From positions 1-8,870 of the forward strand of contig CBDUST010000192.1 of NCBI GenBank assembly GCA_965369945.1: DNA of 8,870 nt, given 5' to 3'. Made by a program: the position numbers and the translations under genes. Below are positions 1-7,122 of this stretch, piece after piece; the stretch's first letter is position 1; every line of letters begins with the position of its first letter. This DNA comes from JADFNO01 sp965369945. GTDB lineage: Bacteria; Planctomycetota; Phycisphaerae; Phycisphaerales; SM1A02. The notes under the pieces are model-generated. The model made no database searches. It saw only the letters and a program-made list of their open reading frames with translations, and was not told the origin of the DNA.

Positions 1-720
1 CAGTGCGTCGTGCATCGTTGACGGTGCAACATGCGACAGATCAACGATCATACCAATGCGGTTCATTTCACGAACGACCTCTCGGCCGAACTCCGTCAGT
101 CCGCCGTGATTCGTATCGTCCGTTGCTGAATCCGCCCAGTCCGTGCTCTTGGAATGGGTGATGGTCATGTAGCGTGCTCCGAGATCGTACGTTGCCCGCA
201 GCACCGCCAGCGAATCTTCAATGGAATGTCCCCCTTCCATTCCTATCAACGAAGCAATCCTTCCCGCTCGATGAGCACTCAGTACATCCTCAGCAGTCAA
301 CGCAAGTTGCAATTCATCGGGATGCTGCGCGATGAGGCGCTTGGCGAAGTCGATCTGCTCAATCACAGTTCGGGCATCGCCTGCCTCACCGCCCGACTCC
401 CGAATCGGAATGAACACCGACCAGAACTGTCCACCAACGCCGCCAGCGCGCAGCCGCGCAATATCCGTATGCATCGGCGGATCAAGCGCTGTCAGGTCGC
501 TGGCAAAATCCATCTGATCCAAATGAAGCTTTACACGTTTGCGATACTGCCATGGCACATCGTTGTGGCCGTCGATGAGCGGTGTTTCACTCATGAGGCG
601 TCGGGCGCGGGCTTCCAGCGCGGCATCAGATTCGTCAGCCACGGCGCTGACCTGTGGAGTCGTCATCGCTCCTGCAACACACCCCACAAGCATCAATCGC
701 GTCAGTCGCATCAATCGCAT
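1..720 (-). CDS. M19 membrane (renal) dipeptidase, exported; C-terminus outside window
   Basis: This is the first 240 residues of a zinc peptidase of family M19, which cleaves dipeptides outside the cytoplasm. The frame is open to the left edge, so the C-terminal part is missing. Visible family motifs are LIDGHND (His52 and Asp54, first zinc site), GQFWS near 97-101, GMEGGHS (Glu162, the bridging ligand), THS (His189, matching the substrate-binding histidine) and VDLSH (His230, second zinc site). The last zinc histidine would lie just beyond the window. The N-terminus is basic, then LMLVGC, a good lipobox with Cys14, so a lipoprotein is likely; cleavage after VSA (about residue 26) is the alternative. 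The start at 720 is chosen because GGAGG (728-732) lies 7 nt upstream; ATGs at 711 and 693 are worse spaced. It diverges from the gene at 862. Family is secure; substrate is unknown, and some members act on D-amino-acid dipeptides. Confidence 0.93.
   Translation of the reverse strand, partial: MRLMRLTRLMLVGCVAGAMTTPQVSAVADESDAALEARARRLMSETPLIDGHNDVPWQYRKRVKLHLDQMDFASDLTALDPPMHTDIARLRAGGVGGQFWSVFIPIRESGGEAGDARTVIEQIDFAKRLIAQHPDELQLALTAEDVLSAHRAGRIASLIGMEGGHSIEDSLAVLRATYDLGARYMTITHSKSTDWADSATDDTNHGGLTEFGREVVREMNRIGMIVDLSHVAPSTMHDAL
694..720 (-). repeat. Three 9-bp tandem repeats at the dipeptidase start
   Basis: Read on the minus strand, the units are ATGCGATTG, ATGCGACTG and ACGCGATTG, followed by another ATG. 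They encode Met-Arg-Leu, Met-Arg-Leu and Thr-Arg-Leu, the basic n-region of the signal peptide. The copies differ at one or two bases. Two further in-frame ATGs arise from the array. Confidence 0.8.
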
Positions 721-861
721 CAGGGTTCCTCCGTCAAGATCGTCTCGCTCCGTATCCGCCCAATACTGTACCAATCTTCCAGGTCCGGCGCGTAGAGTAT
801 TCGCCTGGTAATACAATATCCGCCGGTCCAACCCGTGGACCCGCATCGAGCAGGTGATTCA
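721..861. promoter_or_regulatory. Divergent promoter region between dipeptidase and PLP enzyme
   Basis: This 141-base gap must hold the promoters of both divergent genes. The best plus-strand -10 candidate is TACAAT at 812-817 (5 of 6 to TATAAT), but no good -35 sits 16-18 bases upstream. A minus-strand TACAGT at 765-770 also lacks a -35. I see no riboswitch-like fold. The individual hexamers are weak calls; only the location is reasonably supported. Confidence 0.35.
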
Positions 862-2019
862 ATGACCAGCAAGGCATATCAGAGCATTACCACGGCCGCC
901 GTCCATGCGGGCGAACCGAAGCCGCGTATCGGCGGCGCCGTGACCATGCCGATCTTTCAATCTTCGACTTTTCTGTATGAAGGCGAGACGGACTATCACG
1001 CGACGCGCTACGTTCGGCTCAGCAACACGCCCAACCACGAAGTGCTGCATGCGAAACTCGCAGCGCTGGAACACGCTGAGGCGGCGATCGTTACCTCCAG
1101 CGGAATGGCTGCGATCTCGACTGCGCTGCTTGCCATGTTGCAGTCAGGCGATCATCTGCTGGCGATAGATTGTCCTTATGGTGGCACGCGTACTCTCATC
1201 GCCAACGAACTACCTCGTTTCGGCATCTCGTTCAGTTTCATCGATGGGAGTGATCCCGAAGACTGGCAGCGCAAGTTGCAGCCCAACACCCGCGCTATCT
1301 ATGTCGAGTCCATCGCCAATCCTCTCATGCAGGTGCCTGATCTGGCCGGCGTTGTCAAGTTCGCGCGCCAGCACGATCTTGTGTCGATGGTCGATAACAC
1401 ATTTGCCAGCCCGGTGAACTTTCGACCGGCCGAGATCGGGTTCGATCTATCACTGCATAGTTGCACGAAGTACCTCAACGGACATAACGATCTTGCGGCT
1501 GGCGCGGCGATCGGGCGAGCTGAACTCATCCAGCGCATCAGATTGCTGCTTGACCATCTGGGAGGGATGCTCGATCCGCACGCGTGTTACTTGTTGCAGC
1601 GCGGGATCAAGACATTGGCGTTGCGCGTGAAGCAGCAGAATGCCAGTGCGCTGGCAATCGCGCGTTTCCTAGAGGCGCATTCCAAAGTCGATTGTGTGAA
1701 CTATCCGGGATTAAAATCACATCGGGCTCATCAACGTGCCTGCGAGTTGTTTGACGGCTTTGGAGGGATGCTCAGCTTTGAATTACACGGCGGCGTGGAC
1801 GCTGCGGAAGCGTTCCTCGGTCAAGTGGAAATCCCCATCCTCGCCGTGAGTTTGGGTGGCGTTGAGTCGTTGATTATCCGGCCGTCCGTCACCGCATACG
1901 CGAATGTTCCCGCAGACGAGCGGAAACGACTGGGAGTTCGTGACGGGCTCATCCGTTTGTCGGTCGGGATCGAGGACGCTGATGAACTGATCGCCGACCT
2001 CGATCAGGCTTTGGGGTAA
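862..2019 (+). CDS. Cys/Met metabolism PLP-dependent enzyme (transsulfuration family: gamma-synthase / lyase type)
   Basis: A 385-residue fold-type I PLP enzyme of the family containing cystathionine gamma-synthase, cystathionine and methionine lyases and O-acetylhomoserine sulfhydrylase; members make or break C-S bonds in cysteine, homocysteine and methionine. Seen: TTAAVHAGE at the N-terminus, SSGMAAI (79-85), YGGT with the PLP-stacking Tyr106, Asp178 in VDNTF for the pyridine nitrogen, the PLP lysine Lys203 in SCTKYLNGH, and SLGGVES (330-336). Two spots depart from the textbook pattern: the usual Y-x-R-x-x-N-P-T reads YVRLSNTPN (50-58), and the segment after SLGGVES is IIRPSVTAY instead of a HPASMTH-like stretch. 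The start is ATG 862, with AGGTG (851-855) 6 nt upstream; an in-frame GTG at 835 has no Shine-Dalgarno. It is the first gene of a likely operon. Family is secure; substrate and direction cannot be read from sequence. Confidence 0.92.
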   Translation: MTSKAYQSITTAAVHAGEPKPRIGGAVTMPIFQSSTFLYEGETDYHATRYVRLSNTPNHEVLHAKLAALEHAEAAIVTSSGMAAISTALLAMLQSGDHLLAIDCPYGGTRTLIANELPRFGISFSFIDGSDPEDWQRKLQPNTRAIYVESIANPLMQVPDLAGVVKFARQHDLVSMVDNTFASPVNFRPAEIGFDLSLHSCTKYLNGHNDLAAGAAIGRAELIQRIRLLLDHLGGMLDPHACYLLQRGIKTLALRVKQQNASALAIARFLEAHSKVDCVNYPGLKSHRAHQRACELFDGFGGMLSFELHGGVDAAEAFLGQVEIPILAVSLGGVESLIIRPSVTAYANVPADERKRLGVRDGLIRLSVGIEDADELIADLDQALG

Positions 2020-2077
2020 CGTGATCGAATGATCGAGCGTTGATCGTGGTTGGAGTAAGGACAAGGAATTGCTATTT

Positions 2078-3277
2078 ATGGCCCAACGCACCCGTCGATC
2101 GTTCATGAGCGAATCGTTGAGGTTCTCAACGACGATGGCGTTGGGTTGGCTCGGATCGCGGATGTTTATTGGCGACGATGTCCTAGCCGCATCGGAACCG
2201 CCGCTTGTCGATCCGTTCACGCGCGGTCAGCGAGTCGGCACACTCCTGTTCAACGACCAAAGACGTGAACGCGCCCAGCGCGATGTCGCTTACGGCAAGG
2301 GCCTGAACGGCAGACTTCGTTGTGACTTGAGCACACTCACCCAAGAGACGCTCGTGACGCCAAATGATCGGTTCTTCATTCGCACACGTTGCCCCGACAA
2401 TATCGACTTCAGCGAGCCTTGGAAGATTCGGGTCCACGGGCTGGTCGAGAGGCCCGTTGAAATCACCGTTGCTAAGATCGTCGCGCAGCAGCGACCGATG
2501 GGTGTCCATCTGCTGGAATGTTCCGGCAGTGGACTGGGAGGATTGATCAGCGCCGCTCATTGGAGCGGTGTGCCGATCGCTGAAGTTCTACAACGTGTAC
2601 ACGCCTCGCCTGAAGCGACGCGCGTTCGAATCTCTGGCTTCGATGATCATTCCCAGTTTGATAGCGGATATGACGAACGAGGCGCCGACTGGATGTTTAC
2701 GCTCGATCAACTTGCCAAAACAGGCGCATTCCTGGCAACGCACATGAACGGCGTCGAGCTGCCCAAAGACCATGGCTTCCCGGTTCGATTGGTGGTGCCG
2801 GGATGGTACGGATGTACCTGTGTGAAATGGCTTGATGAAATTGAGTTCGTCGATGACACGGCCAAGGCGACGCGGCACATGCGTCACTTTGCCCGTAGAA
2901 CGCATCAACGCGGTCGGCCGAGACTCGCCAGGGAATTCGCTCCAGCCGAGATCGATCTTGCGGCGATGCCGGTGCGCGTTGAACAATGGCGCGTGGACGA
3001 TCAGCTCGTGTATCGAGTGGTCGGTATCCTGTGGGGCGGAAAGCAGACGACCGATGCGCTGGTGATCCGTTTCGATGCTCGGGAGAACTACGTTCCAGTC
3101 GACTCATACGAACACACGACGACAAACACCTGGACGCTCTGGTCACATGCATGGAGACCAACGAAGCCGGGGGAGTATGTGATCCGCCTCAAGGTGGACG
3201 CTTCCGCCGTGCGCACTCGCCGACTTGATAGGGGTATGTATCAGCGCATCGTGCGAATTGAGGAAGTTAGCGCATGA
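2078..3277 (+). CDS. Tat-exported molybdopterin oxidoreductase, sulfite oxidase family
   Basis: A 399-residue enzyme of the sulfite oxidase family, which uses a molybdenum cofactor, classically to oxidise sulfite to sulfate. The N-terminus carries a twin-arginine signal (T-RRSFM at 5-10), a hydrophobic stretch near 17-31 and a possible cleavage site at VLAA (about 35-38), so it should fold in the cytoplasm and be exported. The Mo-cofactor domain spans about 85-260: Cys148 in LLECSGSG is the expected Mo ligand, and MNGVELPKDHGFPVRLVVPGW (in part, 223-243) followed by CVKWLDEIEF is typical. The C-terminal part (about 295-395, with WGG, WTLWSHAW and PGEYVIR) matches the Mo-co dimerisation domain. 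There is no cytochrome b5 domain. The usual NRR after the cysteine is missing, so the substrate may not be sulfite. ATG 2078 has AAGGA 10 nt upstream; TTG 2069 is possible. The gap from the PLP gene is 58 bases. Confidence 0.9.
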   Translation: MAQRTRRSFMSESLRFSTTMALGWLGSRMFIGDDVLAASEPPLVDPFTRGQRVGTLLFNDQRRERAQRDVAYGKGLNGRLRCDLSTLTQETLVTPNDRFFIRTRCPDNIDFSEPWKIRVHGLVERPVEITVAKIVAQQRPMGVHLLECSGSGLGGLISAAHWSGVPIAEVLQRVHASPEATRVRISGFDDHSQFDSGYDERGADWMFTLDQLAKTGAFLATHMNGVELPKDHGFPVRLVVPGWYGCTCVKWLDEIEFVDDTAKATRHMRHFARRTHQRGRPRLAREFAPAEIDLAAMPVRVEQWRVDDQLVYRVVGILWGGKQTTDALVIRFDARENYVPVDSYEHTTTNTWTLWSHAWRPTKPGEYVIRLKVDASAVRTRRLDRGMYQRIVRIEEVSA

Positions 3278-3290
3278 TATCGACTGTCGC

Positions 3291-3320
3291 CAAGTTAGAA
3301 GCAATGCGGCCGGCAACTTG
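3291..3320 (+). repeat. Inverted repeat between oxidoreductase and cupin genes
   Basis: CAAGTT (3291-3296) and AACTTG (3315-3320) form a 6-bp inverted repeat with an 18-base loop in the 60-base gap, ending 5 nt before the AAGGA ribosome site of the cupin gene. There is no T-run, so it is not a standard terminator. It may modulate translation or be chance. Confidence 0.3.
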
Positions 3321-3337
3321 TAGATAAGGACGGGACA

Positions 3338-3787
3338 ATGCCCAACGAACCAATCAGCTCGACTGAAGTTGTAGATGACCTTGCCGAGGTTGAAGGCGGC
3401 GATGGCATCTTGACCATTCGATCAGATGAGAATTGTCGAGGGTGGAACGGCATCCGTTACAAAACGGGGATGTCGGCCAAGAATGTTGGTTCCGAACACT
3501 TATCGATGAACGTCGCCACCATTCCGCCGGGCGGCGTCGCTTATGCGCACATACATGTCGGATTTGAGTTGATGCTGTACATCATGCAGGGGCGCGTGCG
3601 CCACGAATATGGCGCGGGTCTGAAGAAAGTGCTGGAAAACGAAGCAGGCGATTTCATTTTCATCAAGCCGGATGTTCCGCACGAAGTATTTAATCTCTCG
3701 GATACTGAACCGGTCATCGCGGTCGTGGCGCGAGCTGCTGCCGATGAGTGGCAGCGTATTGTGCCGTACGACCGGAAGAGTGAGTGA
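3338..3787 (+). CDS. Single-domain cupin protein, function unknown
   Basis: A 149-residue small beta-barrel cupin, expected to be cytoplasmic and to bind one metal ion. Cupin motif 1 is present as G-V-A-Y-A-HIH followed by E and a Gly (about residues 67-87: GGVAYAHIHVGFE then MQG), giving the His-His-Glu ligands. Motif 2 is GDFIFIKPDVPHEVFN (about 108-123), giving the last His. The glutamate ligand is present, unlike cysteine dioxygenases, so it should not be called a thiol dioxygenase from its neighbours. ATG 3338 has AAGGA (3326-3330) at 7 nt, a good site. It is last in the plus-strand run, 60 bases after the sulfite-oxidase-family gene, so a role in the same pathway, as an isomerase, dioxygenase or small-molecule sensor, is possible but unproven. 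Confidence 0.85.
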   Translation: MPNEPISSTEVVDDLAEVEGGDGILTIRSDENCRGWNGIRYKTGMSAKNVGSEHLSMNVATIPPGGVAYAHIHVGFELMLYIMQGRVRHEYGAGLKKVLENEAGDFIFIKPDVPHEVFNLSDTEPVIAVVARAAADEWQRIVPYDRKSE

Positions 3788-3818
3788 TCATCACCTGTGA
3801 ATGTGGTCGCCGATCACT
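3783..3818. repeat. Inverted repeat carrying both stop codons of convergent genes
   Basis: AGTGATC (3783-3789) and GATCACT (3812-3818) are exact inverted copies 22 bases apart. Each arm contains the TGA stop of one convergent gene: 3785-3787 for the cupin on plus and 3816-3814 for the unknown protein on minus. A transcript from either strand could form a 7-bp hairpin here. No U-tract follows on either side, so this is at best a weak bidirectional terminator. Confidence 0.45.
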
Positions 3819-4260
3819 TACGGGGGCATTGTGTCTCTCGCCACCAATCCCAGAAGACTTCCAGTTCGGGATAGAAACCCTCGTCGTTGCGGCGCTGGTT
3901 ATTAAGCACCTGAAGTTCATCGAGCACCGGTCGAACGACCTGGCCGCTTTGCGGGGGATGCTGCTCCTCCGGAAGCGGCCGATTGAGCAACGTCGTTGGG
4001 GCTGAAGATACGGAATCAGTCCGTCGTGTTCGATCATCAGCGACCGCCGTCTTGGCGATCGACTCATTAGCGTACCGCGTGACCAAATACTTTAGTATTT
4101 TGATTCGGATGCGCCACAACCACGTCGGGCCTTCGGGTTCTTGCTGCGTGAGGCGATGCAACTCAAAGAGACGTGAGCACCAGTCTTGAAGTCGTGTGTT
4201 GATGACCATGGCGGAATCCAAACGGGACGAGATGTCCCCATGCAGCGGCTTCGCCACCAT
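3814..4260 (-). CDS. Hypothetical protein downstream of aldolase
   Basis: A 148-residue protein that I do not recognise. It has no signal peptide or membrane segment and is rich in charged residues and tryptophan. A helical-looking N-terminal part (about 18-66, with LQDWCSRLFELHRL and WLWRIRIKILKYLV) is followed by a polar, Pro/Ser-rich linker (about 70-110) and an acidic-aromatic end (YPELEVFWDWW at 130-140). The cysteines, 28 and 145, form no zinc motif. The start at 4260 is only 10 nt after the aldolase stop, which supports co-transcription. No good Shine-Dalgarno sits directly before it, so it may depend on coupled translation; ATG 4209 is an alternative start. It ends tail to tail with the cupin gene. 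That it is a real gene is inferred from its position and its protein-like composition. Confidence 0.6.
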   Translation of the reverse strand: MVAKPLHGDISSRLDSAMVINTRLQDWCSRLFELHRLTQQEPEGPTWLWRIRIKILKYLVTRYANESIAKTAVADDRTRRTDSVSSAPTTLLNRPLPEEQHPPQSGQVVRPVLDELQVLNNQRRNDEGFYPELEVFWDWWRETQCPRK

Positions 4261-4270
4261 ATCTTAGTCG

Positions 4271-5308
4271 CTATGTCCTTGTGCCGACGACTTCCTGCTC
4301 CATAGCGGGCGTGTACTTACCATAGCGCGCTGCACCGTTGCATCTGGCGCGATGGTGGAAGGCTTGTTTGGCTTTGCCGATATTGCCTGCGTTGCCACGC
4401 CATGCTTTCAGCGGCGGTTCCTGCAATGCCCGGCCGTACGAGAAACTCAACTGCCACGGATGCGTTACATCCATCGCATTCATCGCATTGAGATTGGCGC
4501 TGGCGACTTCGTTCGTCTGTCCGCCTGAGAGGAAGACGATCCCCGGCAGGTCTGTAGGGACCGTCTTGTTGAAGCATCGCACCGTCGCCTCGGCCACTTC
4601 ATCCGGTCCGGCCTGCTGTGGGCAATCCTTGCCGGACAGCACCATGTTCGGCTTGAGAAGTGCACCTTCCAATGCGACGCGCTGTGAATTCAACTCTTCA
4701 AACACACGTAGCAGCGTAGATTCGGTTACCTCATAGCACCGCTCAATCGTATGGCTGCCATCCATCAACACTTCCGGCTCAACGATCGGTACAAGCCCGG
4801 CTTCCTGTGACAGTGCGGCATAGCGACCAAGCGCATGAGCGTTGGCATCGATGCAATACTGACTGGGGATATCGTCCCCGATGGTGATGACCGCCCGCCA
4901 CTTGGTAAAGCGCGCTCCAAGTTCGTAATACTCGTTCAGACGATCGCGCAGTCCATCCAGGCCTTCCGTAACCTTCTCAGCCGGTGCGCCTGCCAGTGCC
5001 TTCGCACCTTTGTCCACCTTGATGCCTGGGATGATTCCTTGTTCATTGAGGAGTTCGACGAACGGCGTTCCATCATCGGTGCTCTGACGGATCGTTTCGT
5101 CGAACAGAATGACGCCGCTGACAAACTCGCTGATCCCAGGCGTGGTGAAGAGCAGCTGCCGATAGGCACGGCGATTGTCTTCGGTGGATTCGACGCCAAT
5201 CGAATCAAACCGCTTCTTGATCGTCGGCGAACTCTCATCCGCGGCGAGAATCCCCTTGCCTGGGGCGACGATTGCCTTGGCGATGGTTTGCAAGTCTGAT
5301 CCGGCCAT
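4271..5308 (-). CDS. fda: Class I fructose-bisphosphate aldolase
   Basis: A 345-residue cytoplasmic Schiff-base aldolase that splits fructose 1,6-bisphosphate into dihydroxyacetone phosphate and glyceraldehyde 3-phosphate in glycolysis, and runs in reverse in gluconeogenesis. It is the animal/plant-type class I form and needs no metal. The signature residues are present: GILAADES (Asp24), GIKVDKG (Lys98), TKWRAV (Lys136-Trp-Arg), VEPEVL (Glu177), the Schiff-base Lys219 in LLKPNMV, and the phosphate-binding SGGQ at 261-264. The C-terminus ends in GTRT and lacks the terminal tyrosine of vertebrate enzymes, which is common in bacteria. The start at 5308 has AGGA (5317-5320) 8 nt upstream. It lies 97 bases behind the GGT-family gene on the same strand, and the small unknown gene follows 10 nt after its stop. 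Confidence 0.97.
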   Translation of the reverse strand: MAGSDLQTIAKAIVAPGKGILAADESSPTIKKRFDSIGVESTEDNRRAYRQLLFTTPGISEFVSGVILFDETIRQSTDDGTPFVELLNEQGIIPGIKVDKGAKALAGAPAEKVTEGLDGLRDRLNEYYELGARFTKWRAVITIGDDIPSQYCIDANAHALGRYAALSQEAGLVPIVEPEVLMDGSHTIERCYEVTESTLLRVFEELNSQRVALEGALLKPNMVLSGKDCPQQAGPDEVAEATVRCFNKTVPTDLPGIVFLSGGQTNEVASANLNAMNAMDVTHPWQLSFSYGRALQEPPLKAWRGNAGNIGKAKQAFHHRARCNGAARYGKYTPAMEQEVVGTRT

Positions 5309-5399
5309 GTCTGTGGTCCTATGCTCTAGAGAAGGTCATCAACTCCCGACGTTTTACCAGAATTCGGCGGCCAATCCCAGCGCAAAGGATCGGGTGTGG

Positions 5400-7013
5400 C
5401 TAGAACCCCACCGCTTGCCCGTCGGCTCGGCCGTCACTAGCGGCGAAGTATCCATCATCCAACTTGTACGCCGCTTGCCCGCGTCCGTAGAACTCGGTCG
5501 GCGGCGCCGCGATTTTCAACTGGTGTCCACGACGTCGAAGCTCGTCATAGACCACCTCGGAGAACTGTGGCTCGAGGTTTACGTTCAGCCCGTCATCAAC
5601 ACGCCAGCGCGGCCCGTCGATCGCAGCTTGCGGGTTTTGGCCATAATCAGCCAATCGAATCAAGACTTGCGCGTGACCTTGCGGCTGCATGAACCCTCCC
5701 ATCACACCGAAGCTCATCACTGCCTCATGCTCACCCCCGCCCTCGGAAGCGCGCGTAATAAACCCGGGGATGATGGTGTGGTACGGCTTCTTTGCCGGAC
5801 CAACCTGATTCGGATGGCCGTCTTCAAGCGTGAAGCAGCCGCCGCGGTTTTGTAACGCAATTCCGGTATCGGGGATCACGATACCTGAGCCGAAGCCTGC
5901 ATAGTTGGACTGGATGTACGAGACCATATTCCCATCGGCATCGGCGGTCGTTAGGTAAACAGTTCCGCCGGGTTTGGGGCGGCCATGTCCGGGATCCAGA
6001 GCGCGGCTCGGATCGATCAACGACGCCCGCTGTGCCACGTAGGCTGGATCAAGCAATTCCTGCACATCGACATCCATCCACGCTGGGTCGGCGATATATC
6101 GGTGCGCATCTGCGAACGCAAGTTTCATCGCTTCGATCTGAAGGTGGAGACTGTCTGCCGAGTCGACGGGCAGCTTGGCAATCTCGTGATGCCTCAAGAT
6201 GCCGAGCATAATCAACGCGGCCAGCCCTTGCCCATTGGGTGGAATCTCATGTAGCGTGTAGCCGCCGTAGTCAACCGAGATCGGCCGAACCCACTCGGGT
6301 CGATGCGCCGCCAGGTCGTCGCGCGTGATCAGCCCGTCAGTCGCTGCGGCATGATCAGTGATCCGGTCGGCCAAATCGCCTTGGTAGAACGCCTCGCCCG
6401 ATGTCTCGGCAATTCGCTGAAGTGTTCGTGCATGGTTGGGCAAGGTGATTTGTTCACCCGCTCGTGGTGCTCGGCCGTTTGGACAGAATGTCTTTTGATA
6501 CTCTCCAAAGTCACGATACTTCTTGTGGCCAAGCGCCCAGTAGTAGGCGGTCTGACGGGAAACGAGGTAGCCATCTCGTGCGTAGGCAACGGCAGGCTTG
6601 AAGAGTTTCTCGATCGGGAGTGTGCCGAAGCGTTGTGCCAACTCGATCCATGCTGAAACCGCCCCGGGAACGGTCACAGCGTCCCAACCCAGAAGCGGCA
6701 TCGCATCAAGTCCGGCAAACCGCTCGGGCTTGAGCGCCTTGGGTGAGCGACCTGATGCATTGAGGCCGTGCAATCCGCCGCCGGCCCAGACGAGTGCGAA
6801 GGCGTCGGAGCCGATGCCGTTGCTGGTGGGCTCGACCACGGTCAGCGCCACTGCAGTCGCCACCGCCGCGTCGATGGCGTTGCCCCCATCCAGCATCATG
6901 CGAAGCCCAGCTTGTGCGGCCAACGGTTGCGACGTCGCCACTACGTTCCGGGCCAGCACCGCCTCGCGCTGCGATCGATAGGGCAGGGACCAATCGAAAT
7001 CAGTCATGCCCAT
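5400..7013 (-). CDS. Gamma-glutamyltransferase-family N-terminal nucleophile hydrolase (YwrD-like)
   Basis: A 537-residue member of the gamma-glutamyltransferase (GGT) family, whose precursors cut themselves before a threonine that becomes the nucleophile. GGTs transfer or hydrolyse gamma-glutamyl groups, for example of glutathione; relatives act as acylases. Seen: VVATSQPLAAQAG (24-36), GGNAIDAAVA (43-52), EPTSNGIGSDAF (61-72), ASGRSP with the substrate-type Arg89, and KPGGT-VYLT, so processing should occur between Gly350 and Thr351, followed by GNMVS and QSNYAGFGSG. The classical SPGGSRI segment is replaced by SFGVMGGFMQPQGH (434-447), as in the cytoplasmic YwrD-like branch. There is no signal peptide, so glutathione scavenging in the periplasm is unlikely. 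The frame is open upstream to 7097, but that part is terminator sequence; ATG 7013 or 7007 is the likely start, neither with a clear Shine-Dalgarno. An intrinsic terminator lies about 73 bases upstream. Confidence 0.9.
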   Translation of the reverse strand: MGMTDFDWSLPYRSQREAVLARNVVATSQPLAAQAGLRMMLDGGNAIDAAVATAVALTVVEPTSNGIGSDAFALVWAGGGLHGLNASGRSPKALKPERFAGLDAMPLLGWDAVTVPGAVSAWIELAQRFGTLPIEKLFKPAVAYARDGYLVSRQTAYYWALGHKKYRDFGEYQKTFCPNGRAPRAGEQITLPNHARTLQRIAETSGEAFYQGDLADRITDHAAATDGLITRDDLAAHRPEWVRPISVDYGGYTLHEIPPNGQGLAALIMLGILRHHEIAKLPVDSADSLHLQIEAMKLAFADAHRYIADPAWMDVDVQELLDPAYVAQRASLIDPSRALDPGHGRPKPGGTVYLTTADADGNMVSYIQSNYAGFGSGIVIPDTGIALQNRGGCFTLEDGHPNQVGPAKKPYHTIIPGFITRASEGGGEHEAVMSFGVMGGFMQPQGHAQVLIRLADYGQNPQAAIDGPRWRVDDGLNVNLEPQFSEVVYDELRRRGHQLKIAAPPTEFYGRGQAAYKLDDGYFAASDGRADGQAVGF

Positions 7014-7085
7014 ACTGTATGCGGACCGTCGCGGATGTGGACGGCTGCGACCGCCCCAAACTGGCTCGGGAACGGCCTTATCCGG

Positions 7086-7122
7086 CCAAAAATACAAAAG
7101 GCCCCCGCTTTCGCGGAAGCCT
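7086..7122 (-). terminator. Rho-independent terminator of the minus-strand RNA
   Basis: On the minus strand AGGCTTCCGC (7122-7113) and GCGGGGGCCT (7108-7099) pair over 10 bp, with two G-U pairs, around a GAAA tetraloop. The stem is followed directly by TTTTGTATTTTT. On the plus strand the two G-U pairs become A-C mismatches and no T-run follows, so it acts on minus-strand transcription only. It ends whatever is transcribed through 7123-7600 and lies just before the GGT-family gene. Confidence 0.88.

Noticed and set aside
154..857. Plus-strand frames opposite the dipeptidase
   Set aside because: They are shadows of the M19 gene, whose zinc-binding motifs read cleanly on the minus strand.
721..861. 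SAM or cobalamin riboswitch ahead of the Cys/Met enzyme
   Set aside because: The gap shows no matching conserved stretches or clear multi-helix fold.
2022..2046. Three TGATCG copies between the PLP gene and the oxidoreductase gene
   Set aside because: The spacing is uneven (8 and 11 bases), the word is short and frequent in this window, and there is no extended repeat.
3784..4189. Plus-strand frames opposite the small unknown gene
   Set aside because: They lack ribosome sites and protein-like features; the minus frame is better placed directly behind the aldolase.
7014..7097. N-terminal extension of the GGT-family protein from TTG 7097
   Set aside because: It would begin inside the terminator T-run, encodes an unlikely Trp/Pro/Arg-rich stretch, and the family homology starts after ATG 7013/7007.
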